Shown in pieces: positions 17,945 to 26,768 of a stretch of DNA of 64,000 bases. Origin of the DNA: Lachnospiraceae bacterium UBA3282. Its GTDB lineage: Bacteria > Bacillota > Clostridia > Lachnospirales > Lachnospiraceae. The stretch covers positions 1 through 64,000 of the forward strand of contig DETS01000121.1 of assembly GCA_002361735.1 (NCBI GenBank), in the 5' to 3' direction. A program made the translations under genes and the position numbers. The notes beneath the pieces are model-generated. The model did not search any database, was not told the origin of the DNA, and saw nothing but the letters and a program-made list of their open reading frames with translations. Position 1 is the first letter of the stretch; each line of letters begins with the position of its first letter.

Positions 17945-18594
17945 GAAAAAACATTTTGTCCCCCTCGATTCTGGCGGCGGATTTCGCCGCCCTGGGGGAT
18001 CAGATCAAAGAAGCCGATGAAGCCGGCGCTGAATATATTCACATCGATGTGATGGACGGTGTGTTCGTTCCTTCCATCTCTTTTGGGATGCCGGTGATCC
18101 GCACCATCCGCAAAACAACGAATCGGGTCTTTGATGTGCATTTGATGATCGTCGAGCCCGAGCGCTATATAAAAGAGTTTAAGGAATGCGGCGCGGACAG
18201 TATCACCTTTCATCTGGAAGCCACAGAGGATGCGGAAGCAACGATTGACTTAATAAAGAGCCTCGGCTGTAAGGTGGGAATGTCCATTAAACCGAAAACG
18301 CCTGTCGAGGCAGTCAGGAAATATCTTCCTAAGCTTGACATGCTTCTGGTGATGACGGTGGAACCGGGATTCGGCGGACAGAAGTACATACCGGAATCGA
18401 CGGAGCGCATCCGTCTCGCCAGACAAATGGCGGATGAGATGGGAATAGACCTTGATATTCAGGTGGACGGCGGCATCACCGTGGATAATGTCAAAGTAGT
18501 GCTCGATGCGGGCGCCAATGTGATCGTTGCCGGTTCTGCGGTTTTTGGCGGGAATATCACGGATAACGTAAAAAAATACTTGCAACAGTTTTAA
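17941..18594 (+). CDS. rpe: Ribulose-phosphate 3-epimerase
   Basis: A 217-residue TIM barrel interconverting D-ribulose-5-P and D-xylulose-5-P. Motifs: LSPSILAADFAALGDQI, HIDVMDGVFVPSISFG (metal His/Asp), MTVEPGFGGQKYIPE, QVDGGITVDN, and VAGSAVFG for phosphate. Full length. It starts inside the end of the transketolase C subunit gene and is followed by a terminator, closing the pentose operon. Confidence 0.97.
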   Translation: MRKNILSPSILAADFAALGDQIKEADEAGAEYIHIDVMDGVFVPSISFGMPVIRTIRKTTNRVFDVHLMIVEPERYIKEFKECGADSITFHLEATEDAEATIDLIKSLGCKVGMSIKPKTPVEAVRKYLPKLDMLLVMTVEPGFGGQKYIPESTERIRLARQMADEMGIDLDIQVDGGITVDNVKVVLDAGANVIVAGSAVFGGNITDNVKKYLQQF

Positions 18595-18595
18595 A

Positions 18596-18626
18596 GAAAA
18601 GGCGCGGTTTTAAACTGCGCCTTTTC
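18596..18626 (+). terminator. Terminator of the transketolase-rpe operon
   Basis: A ten-base stem GAAAAGGCGC (18596-18605) / GCGCCTTTTC (18617-18626), directly after the rpe stop. Confidence 0.85.
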
Positions 18627-18683
18627 CTAACAGATACAGAAAGACAATGGCAGGCATGCGTAAAATATCGTTAAAAAACTAAT

Positions 18684-20096
18684 TTAGGAGACAATATTTT
18701 GCAGCCACACGCCCTTCTTCACCAAAACAAATCCAATCACGCATTTGATCCAGTCTCCCATCTGCACAAACGCAAAGACAGCCAGAACAGGGAGTGCCGT
18801 AAAGCGGCTCAAAACATAGGCAATCGGTACGCTGACACACCAGACAAAAGCGCTGTCAAAGAGAAACGTGATAATGGTCTTTCCTCCCGAACGCAGCGTA
18901 AAGTAGGATGCGTGGAGAAAGGCGTTCTGCGGCATGAAGACAGCCGTGATCATAATGAAACCTGCCGCCAGACTGCGCACCTCTCCGTCCGTGTTGTAGA
19001 GGAGCGGGAAAAACCGTGCCAGCACAAGCATCACCAGTGCCACCAGAGTACAGCTGAAGATGGAAAAGGCAATCATCTTATTATCCGTATCTCTCGCCTC
19101 ATCCATCTTGCCGGCGCCAAGAAGCTGCCCCACGATGATAGCCACGGAATCGCCGAGCGCGATAAAGACAATGTTAAACACATTATTGATCGTGTTGGAA
19201 ATGTTGAGGGCGGCAATTACACCCAGTCCCCGCACCGAATAGCACTGTGTCAACATAGCGATGCCCGCACCCCATAAGGTTTCATTTAAGAGCAGAGGCG
19301 TTCCTTTGATGAGGATCTTTTTCATAAGGTTCGCAGGCACTTTCAGGGACGTATAAAGCCCTTCCGCAAACGGATTTTCCTCCGGATGTCTGTGCGTGTG
19401 GATCAGAACGATCGCTACCTCCACGATACGCGATGCAACCGTAGCGATCGCCGCGCCCCGAACGCCGAGCGCGGGCAAACCAAGCTTTCCGTAAATCAGG
19501 ATATAATTCAGGATCAGATTGACAAAGACGGCTGCAATCCCTGCCTTCATGGGCAGTACGGTCTGTCCGCATTCCCGCAGGGTACTGGAATAAACCTGCA
19601 TCAGGGCAAAAGGAACGAGCCCCGGCAGCATGATGACAAGATATTGTTTTCCGTAACGCAGAGTGTCCGCCGCGCTCTCTACAGAACCGTCACCCTGCAG
19701 ATAATAAGAAATCAGACTATTCCCCGCAAACAGAAACAAAAGTACCGTTACCAGTGTGATCAAAGAAACGATCCAAAGCTTGAAACGGACGGTCTGGCGG
19801 ATTCCCTCCTGATTTTTCTGCCCAAAGTACTGCGCCGTAAAAATGCCTGCGCCCGATACCGCGCCAAACAGGCAGAGCTGATAAACAAAGAGCAGCTGAT
19901 TGACAATCGCCACACCCGACATCTGTTCCGTACCGATCTGTCCGATCATGATATTGTCAAGCAGCCCCACAAAATTGGTAATGCCGTTCTGGATCATGAT
20001 CGGAACGGCAATGAGGAGCACCATTTTGTAAAAAGCTCTGTCGCCTATGAATTTATGTTGTTTTTTTTGTAATTGCCCGCTCTGTGATTCCCGCAT
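18684..20096 (-). CDS. MATE-family multidrug/cation exporter
   Basis: About 470 residues with twelve predicted hydrophobic helices and the MATE pattern: VPIMIQNGITNFVGLLDNIMIGQIGTEQ near the start, then AAQYFGQ-type and ALGDSVAIIVGQLLGAG segments in the two halves. It exports drugs or metabolites using a Na+ or H+ gradient. I chose ATG 20096 (MRESQSG, behind AAAGGGAAAAGAG) over the upstream ATG 20138, which has no ribosome site. Substrate cannot be inferred. No regulator adjacent. Confidence 0.92.
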   Translation of the reverse strand: MRESQSGQLQKKQHKFIGDRAFYKMVLLIAVPIMIQNGITNFVGLLDNIMIGQIGTEQMSGVAIVNQLLFVYQLCLFGAVSGAGIFTAQYFGQKNQEGIRQTVRFKLWIVSLITLVTVLLFLFAGNSLISYYLQGDGSVESAADTLRYGKQYLVIMLPGLVPFALMQVYSSTLRECGQTVLPMKAGIAAVFVNLILNYILIYGKLGLPALGVRGAAIATVASRIVEVAIVLIHTHRHPEENPFAEGLYTSLKVPANLMKKILIKGTPLLLNETLWGAGIAMLTQCYSVRGLGVIAALNISNTINNVFNIVFIALGDSVAIIVGQLLGAGKMDEARDTDNKMIAFSIFSCTLVALVMLVLARFFPLLYNTDGEVRSLAAGFIMITAVFMPQNAFLHASYFTLRSGGKTIITFLFDSAFVWCVSVPIAYVLSRFTALPVLAVFAFVQMGDWIKCVIGFVLVKKGVWLQNIVS

Positions 20097-20183
20097 CTCT
20101 TTTCCCTTTTCTAATGTGTTTTTGTATAGTCCTTCCATTTTATCTTATTCGGCAGGTAAGTGCAATCTATATTTTCCGTAAGA

Positions 20184-20211
20184 TTTACAATTTTTATATT
20201 TATGTTATAAT
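20184..20211 (+). promoter_or_regulatory. Promoter upstream of map
   Basis: TTTACA (20184-20189), 16 bp, TATAAT (20206-20211). Its transcript would begin just before the hairpin element at 20227-20350, which therefore becomes the 5' leader of map. Confidence 0.55.
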
Positions 20212-20226
20212 GTCCACGAAAGCAAT

Positions 20227-20350
20227 GAGCAGTGCGCAGCCAGAGGATAAACGAAGATGGGAGCTTGCTCACAGAAGCGTTTATCCGAATGGATGTATAG
20301 GGCGAATGCCCGTGAGCGAGGAAATCGAAGATTTTCCGAGCTTGCACTGC
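20227..20350 (+). repeat. Structured repeat element, family B, copy 1 (5' leader of map)
   Basis: About 124 bp. The outer stem is GCAGTGC (20229-20235) / GCACTGC (20344-20350). Inner hairpins: GGATAAACG/CGTTTATCC, GGGCGAATGCCC, and GAAATC/GATTTTC. The core TATAGGGCGA..GCCCG..GAG..AG is shared with 61911-62036, whereas the outer stem differs in sequence but still pairs. Confidence 0.7.
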
Positions 20351-20405
20351 GAATAAGAGAGTGAAAATTAAGATTGACATGATACAATCCGGGAGATGAA
20401 TCAAC

Positions 20406-21278
20406 ATGAATAAATTAGGAAGAAACGATCACTGCTGGTGCGGCAGCGGAAAAAAGTACAAAGCCTGCCATATGGCAATGGATGAAAAAATCGAAAGTTA
20501 TGAACTGAAAGGCTGTATCGTGCCGAGACACGATATCATAAAAACTCCGGAACAGATTCAGGGCATCCGCGAGAGCAGTAAATTGAATATCGCCATTTTA
20601 GATGAAATCGAGAAAAAGATCCGCATCGGTATGAGCACGGAAGAAATCGACCGGATCGTACGTGAAATGACGAAGGAGATGGGTGGGATCGCCGCGCCGC
20701 TCGGCTACGACGGCTACCCGAAAAGCGTCTGCACTTCCATCAACGAAGTGGTCTGCCACGGCATTCCTGACGAGAACCGCATCTTACAGGACGGCGACAT
20801 TGTGAATGTGGACGTTTCGACCATCTACAACGGCTATTTTTCCGACTCCTCGCGGATGTTCATGCTGGGCAATGTCCCTGACGAGACGAAAAAGCTCGTG
20901 CAGGTAGCAAAGGAGTGTATCGATGTCGGCTTAGAACAGGTGAAGCCCTGGAATTTTCTGGGCGATATGGCACAGGCGATCAACGATTACGCCAAACAGC
21001 ACGGCTACTCCATCGTGCGGGAGATCGGCGGTCACGGCATCGGTCTGGAATTTCACGAGGAACCCTTTGTCAGCTATGTGACCAGAAAAGGCACGGAAAT
21101 GCTGATGGTGCCGGGTATGGTCTTTACCATCGAACCTATGGTCAATATGGGAAAGGCGGATATCTATATTGACGATCAGGACGGGTGGACAGTCTATACC
21201 GACGATGGGCTGCCCTCCGCGCAGTGGGAAGTCACGCTTGCCGTGACAGAGGATGGCTATGAAATTTTAACCTATTAA
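20406..21278 (+). CDS. map: Methionine aminopeptidase type I with SEC-C zinc motif
   Basis: A 290-residue enzyme that removes the initiator Met from nascent proteins. Residues 4-22 are a SEC-C metal-binding motif (GRNDHCWCGSGKKYKACH), often found in clostridial MAPs and thought to aid ribosome or cofactor binding. The catalytic pita-bread domain has the five metal ligands in NVDVSTIYNGYFSDSS (two Asp), GGHGIG (His), TIEPMV (Glu) and QWEVT (Glu). Own promoter with a long structured leader; a hairpin terminator follows. Confidence 0.95.
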   Translation: MNKLGRNDHCWCGSGKKYKACHMAMDEKIESYELKGCIVPRHDIIKTPEQIQGIRESSKLNIAILDEIEKKIRIGMSTEEIDRIVREMTKEMGGIAAPLGYDGYPKSVCTSINEVVCHGIPDENRILQDGDIVNVDVSTIYNGYFSDSSRMFMLGNVPDETKKLVQVAKECIDVGLEQVKPWNFLGDMAQAINDYAKQHGYSIVREIGGHGIGLEFHEEPFVSYVTRKGTEMLMVPGMVFTIEPMVNMGKADIYIDDQDGWTVYTDDGLPSAQWEVTLAVTEDGYEILTY

Positions 21279-21364
21279 ATAAAGCAGCCGCCTAATTTAG
21301 TGGAATAGAAATGACATCAAACATAAATTTTATGATAAACGTAATTTCATTTGTAACATACAAA

Positions 21365-21405
21365 GGCAGAGTACATCGAGAATCCGGGTGTCCTCTGCCG
21401 TTTTC
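21365..21405 (+). terminator. Terminator after map
   Basis: GGCAGAG (21365-21371) pairs with CTCTGCC (21393-21399) around a 21-base loop, then GTTTTC. A moderately strong intrinsic terminator. Confidence 0.55.
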
Positions 21406-21649
21406 TTTGTCAAAAAATTGTGCATCATTCCGATATTGTAAAGCAAACGATTCTCTGGTATCGTAAGCATACAATCTTTGGAACATCATAAAGTATACTT
21501 TATTCCGCGTGTCGCGCGGATCTGTGGCGGATCGCCGTACCATTCCAAATATTGAAAGGGAACCTTGATAACAGATGACAAAAAGGAAGCATTTCTAAGA
21601 GTATTCTTTCGGAAAACTCAGCAGGAAACGCTTCGGAACGGAGGAAACA
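21406..21649. other. Intergenic stretch before the membrane/secreted module
   Basis: The whole gap from map to the next gene is 371 bp. After the map terminator I see no convincing gene. A TATACT-like -10 near 21494 lacks a good -35. An inverted pair CGCGTG/CGCGCG and GATCTGTGGCGGATC is present. The promoter of the following operon is probably here but was not pinned down. Confidence 0.4.
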
Positions 21650-22591
21650 ATGCGTGAATTTATGACAAGAGTGTCAGATTATTTAAGCGAAAGGTGCGAT
21701 GACCCGGAACGGAAAGAGGACAGACTTTCCCTTGCGGTAATCATCGGCGTGGCGGTGGTGGCAGTCGTCCTGCTCCTGCTTTTTTGGTGGGGATATACCA
21801 CCCATGAAAATAAGGAAAAGGCGGCTGCCGAGAAGGCAAAGGAGCTGCAGGCACAGCAGGAAAATGCGCAGGAATTGGAGGCGGTTTCCTACGAAGAAAA
21901 AATGAAGGAATATATGTCTCAGAATGTGGAAGACGAACTGCGGCAGGAATATCTGGCAAATACGAATGAAATGGCGGAAAAAATCCGCGAATTGCAAACC
22001 GCCATGGAAAAGGTGCAAAAAGAAGTGACGGAGGTCGTCAGGGAATACCACGAAAGCACTGTTGAGACCAAAGAGCAAAAGGAAATGAAAGCGGCACTGA
22101 CCACGCTCGAGCGCGAGGTCAGCACGGCGCTTGCGAATCTCAAGCAGACAGAGAGTAAACTGGCAGATCTTTCCGATGTATTACAGACGATCGACCGCGA
22201 GAAACTTCCCACGATCGACCGGCAGATCAGCGATGTCCGCACAGAGCTTGAGCGGGTGCGTACGGACGCGTCGGGTGTCAGCGCAAAGTTGGAAACATTG
22301 GAAAAAACGGATCAAAAATTATGGGAACGCTTTTCGAGTGTGGAACAGGATCTAAAAAAGACGCTCAACAAAAACCTGGGCGAAATTGATTCCCGCCTGG
22401 AGCAGGTGCAGAAAGACATTCATGCTACCGAAAAGGAACTCAACGAGTCCTTGGAAAAAATGGAAGACAAGATGAACCGCCGCGTGGAAGAAAAGCTGGC
22501 GGAACAAACAAAAACATTTTCCGAGGAGAGTCTTTCTTACCGATATGACAGGCACACCAACACCCTCTACCTGTCGCCGAATCAGAATTAG
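21650..22591 (+). CDS. Unrecognised single-pass membrane protein with long coiled coil
   Basis: 313 residues: a charged cytoplasmic N-terminus (1-26), one TM helix (about 27-47, ending in LLLLFWWGY), then about 235 residues of heptad-rich Glu/Lys/Gln coiled coil, probably outside the cell, and a short terminal motif YRYDRHTNTLYLSP. No enzyme motif. The coil pattern could form a stalk or a spacer of around 30 nm. It leads a three-gene unit with two secreted proteins (22620 and 23669), with ribosome site CGGAGGAAAC before ATG 21650. Chemoreceptor or tape-like alternatives lack supporting domains. Confidence 0.8.
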   Translation: MREFMTRVSDYLSERCDDPERKEDRLSLAVIIGVAVVAVVLLLLFWWGYTTHENKEKAAAEKAKELQAQQENAQELEAVSYEEKMKEYMSQNVEDELRQEYLANTNEMAEKIRELQTAMEKVQKEVTEVVREYHESTVETKEQKEMKAALTTLEREVSTALANLKQTESKLADLSDVLQTIDREKLPTIDRQISDVRTELERVRTDASGVSAKLETLEKTDQKLWERFSSVEQDLKKTLNKNLGEIDSRLEQVQKDIHATEKELNESLEKMEDKMNRRVEEKLAEQTKTFSEESLSYRYDRHTNTLYLSPNQN

Positions 22592-22619
22592 CATCATAAA
22601 TACGAAAGGAGGTACGCCG

Positions 22620-23651
22620 GTGATAAAAAGAAACAAACAAAAAAGAATAAGGAGTTGGAAAAAATGGACGATAACTGCTGCCGTCGTTTGTATGACAGGA
22701 TTCTGTACCACATTTGGGACGGCACAGGCAAAGGAGGATACGCTTGCATCCCGCGGCAGCCTGATTTATGAAGCCGGAAAAGGAAGAACAGAGCGGCTGG
22801 AGTGGTATGCGGAGGATCTGCTCCTGCTGAAAGAAAAGCTGTCTACCATTCCGGAGCATTGCTTTGATCCCGCCTGCTATACGCATGTCCACAACTGGGT
22901 ATATCAAAACATCAACGAAAGCACCCACACCAAACACTGTGATGGCTGCGGCTCTGCTTTTGACAGCACCGGTGTGCATGCGGCGGTACGTGAAGAACGC
23001 TGTGTCATCTCTCACGCCGGGCAGGCATATCCGGGACGGAAATCGATTTGTGAATGCGGCCGGCAATGGATGCTGGAAACAAGTCATACGCTGTTGCATG
23101 AGCCGATAGACGCAGTGAATCACAAGATTCGATGTGCGTTGGATGGCAGTGTTTACTGCCGCGGCTACGAGTCTGTCACGGAGGAGCATTATGCTTATTA
23201 TTATGTGCCCGACGAGGATGGAACACACCACGGGAAAATCTGTCTTGACTGCGACTATCGGGAGGAGGAGCCCTGCAGTTTTACCTTAGAGGAAGCGCCG
23301 ATGCAGGGGGAAACGGAAGACGAAACCCCGAAGGAAGACCAAACAGTGCAGGACGAGGGCCTTCGCTGGTGCGTGTGCGGTAACTGCAGTAATGCAAAAC
23401 AAGAGGATGTCGAGACAAATCCTGAGGAGGAGCCTGTGCCTGTTGTCGGAGAACCGCCTGAAATGGCGGATACCCCCGCACCTGCGGGCGAGGAGGAGCC
23501 TGCGCCGCCGAAATCACCGGAAGTGCCTGCGGATGAGGGCACAGAGCCGCCTGAGGAGTCTGAGCCCCCGGAACCGCCTGCAGATGAAGTGCCAAAATCA
23601 TCCGGGGAAACGGCAGCGTCGAACATATCCACAGGCGAAAAACAAACATAA
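22620..23651 (+). CDS. Unrecognised secreted Cys/His-rich protein with Pro/Glu tail
   Basis: 343 residues from GTG 22620, chosen because AAAGGAGGT sits six bases upstream. Signal peptide about 1-38 (ITAAVVCMTGFCTTFGTAQA). The mature N-terminus LASRGSLIYEAG resembles that of the next protein. Residues about 80-215 contain many paired Cys and His (HCDGCG, CECG, CLDCD), suggesting extracellular metal-stabilised or disulphide-rich small modules. About 100 C-terminal residues are Pro/Glu-rich and probably unfolded, like a wall-spanning linker, but there is no sorting motif. Second gene of the module. Confidence 0.75.
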   Translation: MIKRNKQKRIRSWKKWTITAAVVCMTGFCTTFGTAQAKEDTLASRGSLIYEAGKGRTERLEWYAEDLLLLKEKLSTIPEHCFDPACYTHVHNWVYQNINESTHTKHCDGCGSAFDSTGVHAAVREERCVISHAGQAYPGRKSICECGRQWMLETSHTLLHEPIDAVNHKIRCALDGSVYCRGYESVTEEHYAYYYVPDEDGTHHGKICLDCDYREEEPCSFTLEEAPMQGETEDETPKEDQTVQDEGLRWCVCGNCSNAKQEDVETNPEEEPVPVVGEPPEMADTPAPAGEEEPAPPKSPEVPADEGTEPPEESEPPEPPADEVPKSSGETAASNISTGEKQT

Positions 23652-23668
23652 AATAGGAGGAATCATAG

Positions 23669-24622
23669 ATGAAAAAACGGAGTTTGAAAAAAATAAAGAT
23701 ACCGAAAAGAACGATTGCCATGTTATCGGCAGTGCTGCTCCTGTCGGGGAGCATCTGCATGGTGGCAGCGGCGGCGGAAAATACCACTGCTGCCCAGATC
23801 GAGCTACAGTCCCGCGGTGCGATTCACTATCAGGATGGAAATGAAACAGTAATCATTGACTCGACAGATCTTTACAAGCTGGCGGAAGCGATGGATCAGT
23901 TTAAGGTGAGCGTGGCAGAGCAGCTTGGCGAACAACGTACCTATCTGTCAAAGAATCCGAGCGGCGTACCCCTCACGGAGACCGGCGGCATCTATGTGAC
24001 GCACTTAAAACCAACGTTATCCGAAAAGGTAGACCCTGCCACGCTCCCCTTTCATGCGCTTATGGAGGGCATGGCGGCAAGCCAGACGATTCCCACGGAC
24101 CCTGCAGCCTATAAAATGGCATCGGGAACCAAACTCTATCAGGGAAAAGACGGTAAGCTGCAAATCGGTCAGCCGCAGGACAAAGATGCAAAGGAAGTCT
24201 ATATTCATGCCGCCACCGCACAGGAGCTCTCCGCTGGTGCCGCCGCCTGGGTTGACGGGGAACTGATCCTTGGTACGGGCGATGACAACAAAACCTATCA
24301 TGGAACGGGATCATCCGGTGCGGCGTCCGGAAATGACAGCGTTTCGGTACCTGTTTTTGCGGACTTTAATAAGGTTGGCGGATATTATTCCGGCTTCAGC
24401 GGAGAGATTCCCTATAGCTTTACGCCCGGGAAATCCGTGCTGCTTTTGTTTGACGGTCCGCTCGATGCGACCTTTGACGGAGCGAATCTGCCCGATTCGG
24501 CAGTGGACGGGCGCTGGTTTTCCCTGTTTTATTGGAAGAATAATCAGCACAGCAAAATCAAGGTGTCCGTGGAAAAATCGTCCGCCGGAAATAACGATAC
24601 GCTCCTGTTAAAAGAATGGTAG
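23669..24622 (+). CDS. Unrecognised secreted protein sharing an N-terminal motif with its neighbour
   Basis: 317 residues with an N-terminal basic stretch and signal peptide (about 15-37, LSAVLLLSGSICMVAAAA). The mature start LQSRGAIHYQDGNETV matches LASRGSLIYEAG of the preceding protein, indicating a shared module at the exported N-terminus. The rest is mixed alpha/beta with a Gly/Ser-rich linker near 210-222. No catalytic motif, lipobox or anchor. AGGAGG ribosome site. Third gene of the module; metG follows under its own promoter. Confidence 0.75.
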   Translation: MKKRSLKKIKIPKRTIAMLSAVLLLSGSICMVAAAAENTTAAQIELQSRGAIHYQDGNETVIIDSTDLYKLAEAMDQFKVSVAEQLGEQRTYLSKNPSGVPLTETGGIYVTHLKPTLSEKVDPATLPFHALMEGMAASQTIPTDPAAYKMASGTKLYQGKDGKLQIGQPQDKDAKEVYIHAATAQELSAGAAAWVDGELILGTGDDNKTYHGTGSSGAASGNDSVSVPVFADFNKVGGYYSGFSGEIPYSFTPGKSVLLLFDGPLDATFDGANLPDSAVDGRWFSLFYWKNNQHSKIKVSVEKSSAGNNDTLLLKEW

Positions 24623-24661
24623 ATTTTTTGCCTGAAAACAGCTGATTTTTCCGCATAGGAT

Positions 24662-24690
24662 TTGACAATCCCGCCCCTTTACGTTAGACT
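24662..24690 (+). promoter_or_regulatory. Promoter of metG
   Basis: TTGACA (24662-24667), 17 bp, TAGACT (24685-24690), 35 bp before the metG ATG. The leader is too short for a T-box. Confidence 0.7.
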
Positions 24691-24725
24691 GAAAAGTTAG
24701 AAGGAAACGTGAAAGGAAGCGAATT

Positions 24726-26768
24726 ATGAGCAAGGGAAAGTATTATATCACAACGGCAATTGCTTACACCTCCGGCACGCCCCATATCGGGAACAGCTAC
24801 GAAATCGTGCTGGCGGACAGCATTGCCCGTTTTAAGAGAAAGGACGGCTATGACGTCTTTTTCCAGACGGGAACGGACGAACACGGTCAAAAAATCGAGC
24901 TGAAGGCACAGGAGACAGGCGTTACGCCGAAAGCATACGTGGACAAGGTGGCCGGGGAGATCCGCAGGATCTGCGACTCTCTGGACACCTCCTACGATAA
25001 ATTCATCCGTACCACTGACGACTTCCACGAGAAGCAGGTACAGAAAATCTTTAAGCGGCTTTACGATCAGGGGGATATCTACAAAGGTGATTACGAGGGG
25101 CTTTACTGTACCCCCTGCGAATCCTTCTGGACGGAGTCCCAGCTTGTGGATGGGAAATGTCCCGACTGCGGCAGGGAGGTGAAACCCGCAAAGGAGGAAG
25201 CGTACTTCTTTAAGATGAGTAAATACGCGGACAGGCTGATCGAGCATATCAATGCGCATCCTGAGTTTATCCAGCCTGTCTCCCGTAAAAATGAGATGAT
25301 GAATAATTTCCTTCTGCCGGGCTTACAGGATCTTTGCGTCTCCAGAACCTCCTTTACATGGGGGATTCCCGTAGATTTTGACGAAAAACATGTGGTTTAT
25401 GTATGGCTGGACGCATTGACAAATTATATTACAGGTATCGGTTATGACGCGGCGGGAGAAAGCACACAGCAGTACCAAAAGCTCTGGCCTGCGGATCTGC
25501 ATCTGATCGGAAAGGATATCATTCGTTTCCATACCATTTACTGGCCTATTTTCCTGATGGCGCTTGGCGAGCCGCTGCCGAAGCAGATTTTTGGGCACCC
25601 GTGGCTGCTGCAGAATGGCGGTAAGATGAGTAAGTCAAAAGGGAATACGATTTACGCGGATGACCTGATCGACTTTTTCGGTGTGGACGCGGTGCGCTAT
25701 TTTGTATTGCATGAAATGCCTTTTGAAAACGATGGTATGATCACCTGGGAACTGATGGTGGAACGCATCAATTCCGATCTGGCAAACGTTTTGGGTAATT
25801 TGGTAAACCGCACCATCTCCATGAGTAATAAATACTTTGGCGGTAAGGTGGAGAATAAAAACGTCGGCGTGGACGCAGGCACGGAAGATGTGGATGCCGA
25901 CCTGTTTAACGTACTGACAGATACCTATAGCCGTGTGAGTAAAAAGATGAGCGAGCTGCGGGTGGCGGATGCCATCACAGAGATTTTTACGCTCTTTAAG
26001 CGCAGCAATAAATATATCGACGAGACCATGCCTTGGGCGTTGGCAAAAGACGAGACGAAAAAGGGCAGACTTGCGACCGTCCTCTATAACCTTTCCAATG
26101 CAATCATGGTAGGGGCTTCCCTGCTGGAGCCGTTTATGCCCGAGACCGCGAAGCGTATTTCGGAGCAGATGAACGCACCGCTTCTTGATTTTTCCGTGCT
26201 GGAGGAGTGTGCCGCAAAGGGCGATACCGCTATGGCATCTACGCTCTATCCGTCGGGCAATCAAGTAACGGGGACGCCGGAGATTCTTTTTGCGAGACAG
26301 GATCTTGCGGAGGTGACGGAGAAAGTGGAGAAGATGTTTGCCGAGAGACACGCGGCGGCAGATAATAACAGCGGCGATGCGGCAAGCAAAGATGGCGGCG
26401 ACGCGGCAGCAGACGAGAAACCGGTAGATTTGGAAGCAAAGGCTGAGATTACCTATGACGATTTCGATAAATGTCAGTTTCAGGTGGGACTGGTACTCTC
26501 CTGCGAGGAAGTTCCGAAATCCAAAAAGCTGCTGAAATTCGAGATACAGGTTGGCTCCGCGAAAAGACAGATCCTTTCCGGCATCAAGCAGTATTACAAA
26601 CCCGAGGAGCTTATCGGTAAGCGTGTAATGGTGCTCACCAATCTAAAACCCAGAGAGATCGCAGGAATGATGTCCGAGGGCATGATTTTAAGCGCGGCGG
26701 ACGAGGATGGAAATTTGGCGGTGATGACCCCGGAACGGTTCATGCCGACAGGAGCGGAGATTTGCTGA
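24726..26768 (+). CDS. metG: Methionyl-tRNA synthetase
   Basis: 680 residues; charges tRNA-Met. HIGH-like GTPHIGNSYE (residues 18-27) and KMSKSKGN (about 300) catalytic signatures; a zinc knuckle CTPCESFW...CPDCGR (about 130-155); an anticodon-binding helical domain; and a C-terminal EMAP/Trbp111-like tRNA-binding domain (about 575-680, DFDKCQFQVGLVLSCEEVP). The domain is joined by an unusually Ala/Asp/Gly-rich linker (about 540-570). First gene of a short operon with the hydrolase at 26768, which overlaps its stop by one base. Confidence 0.97.
   Translation: MSKGKYYITTAIAYTSGTPHIGNSYEIVLADSIARFKRKDGYDVFFQTGTDEHGQKIELKAQETGVTPKAYVDKVAGEIRRICDSLDTSYDKFIRTTDDFHEKQVQKIFKRLYDQGDIYKGDYEGLYCTPCESFWTESQLVDGKCPDCGREVKPAKEEAYFFKMSKYADRLIEHINAHPEFIQPVSRKNEMMNNFLLPGLQDLCVSRTSFTWGIPVDFDEKHVVYVWLDALTNYITGIGYDAAGESTQQYQKLWPADLHLIGKDIIRFHTIYWPIFLMALGEPLPKQIFGHPWLLQNGGKMSKSKGNTIYADDLIDFFGVDAVRYFVLHEMPFENDGMITWELMVERINSDLANVLGNLVNRTISMSNKYFGGKVENKNVGVDAGTEDVDADLFNVLTDTYSRVSKKMSELRVADAITEIFTLFKRSNKYIDETMPWALAKDETKKGRLATVLYNLSNAIMVGASLLEPFMPETAKRISEQMNAPLLDFSVLEECAAKGDTAMASTLYPSGNQVTGTPEILFARQDLAEVTEKVEKMFAERHAAADNNSGDAASKDGGDAAADEKPVDLEAKAEITYDDFDKCQFQVGLVLSCEEVPKSKKLLKFEIQVGSAKRQILSGIKQYYKPEELIGKRVMVLTNLKPREIAGMMSEGMILSAADEDGNLAVMTPERFMPTGAEIC

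Noticed and set aside
20084..20356. Plus-strand open frame across the MATE-map gap
   Set aside because: It runs through the map promoter and the structured repeat and has no ribosome site.
21292..21543. Minus-strand frame of 83 codons after map
   Set aside because: It crosses the map terminator hairpin, with no ribosome site and unlikely composition.
24625..24725. T-box or riboswitch before metG
   Set aside because: Only about 35 bases lie between the promoter and ATG, too short for any such leader.
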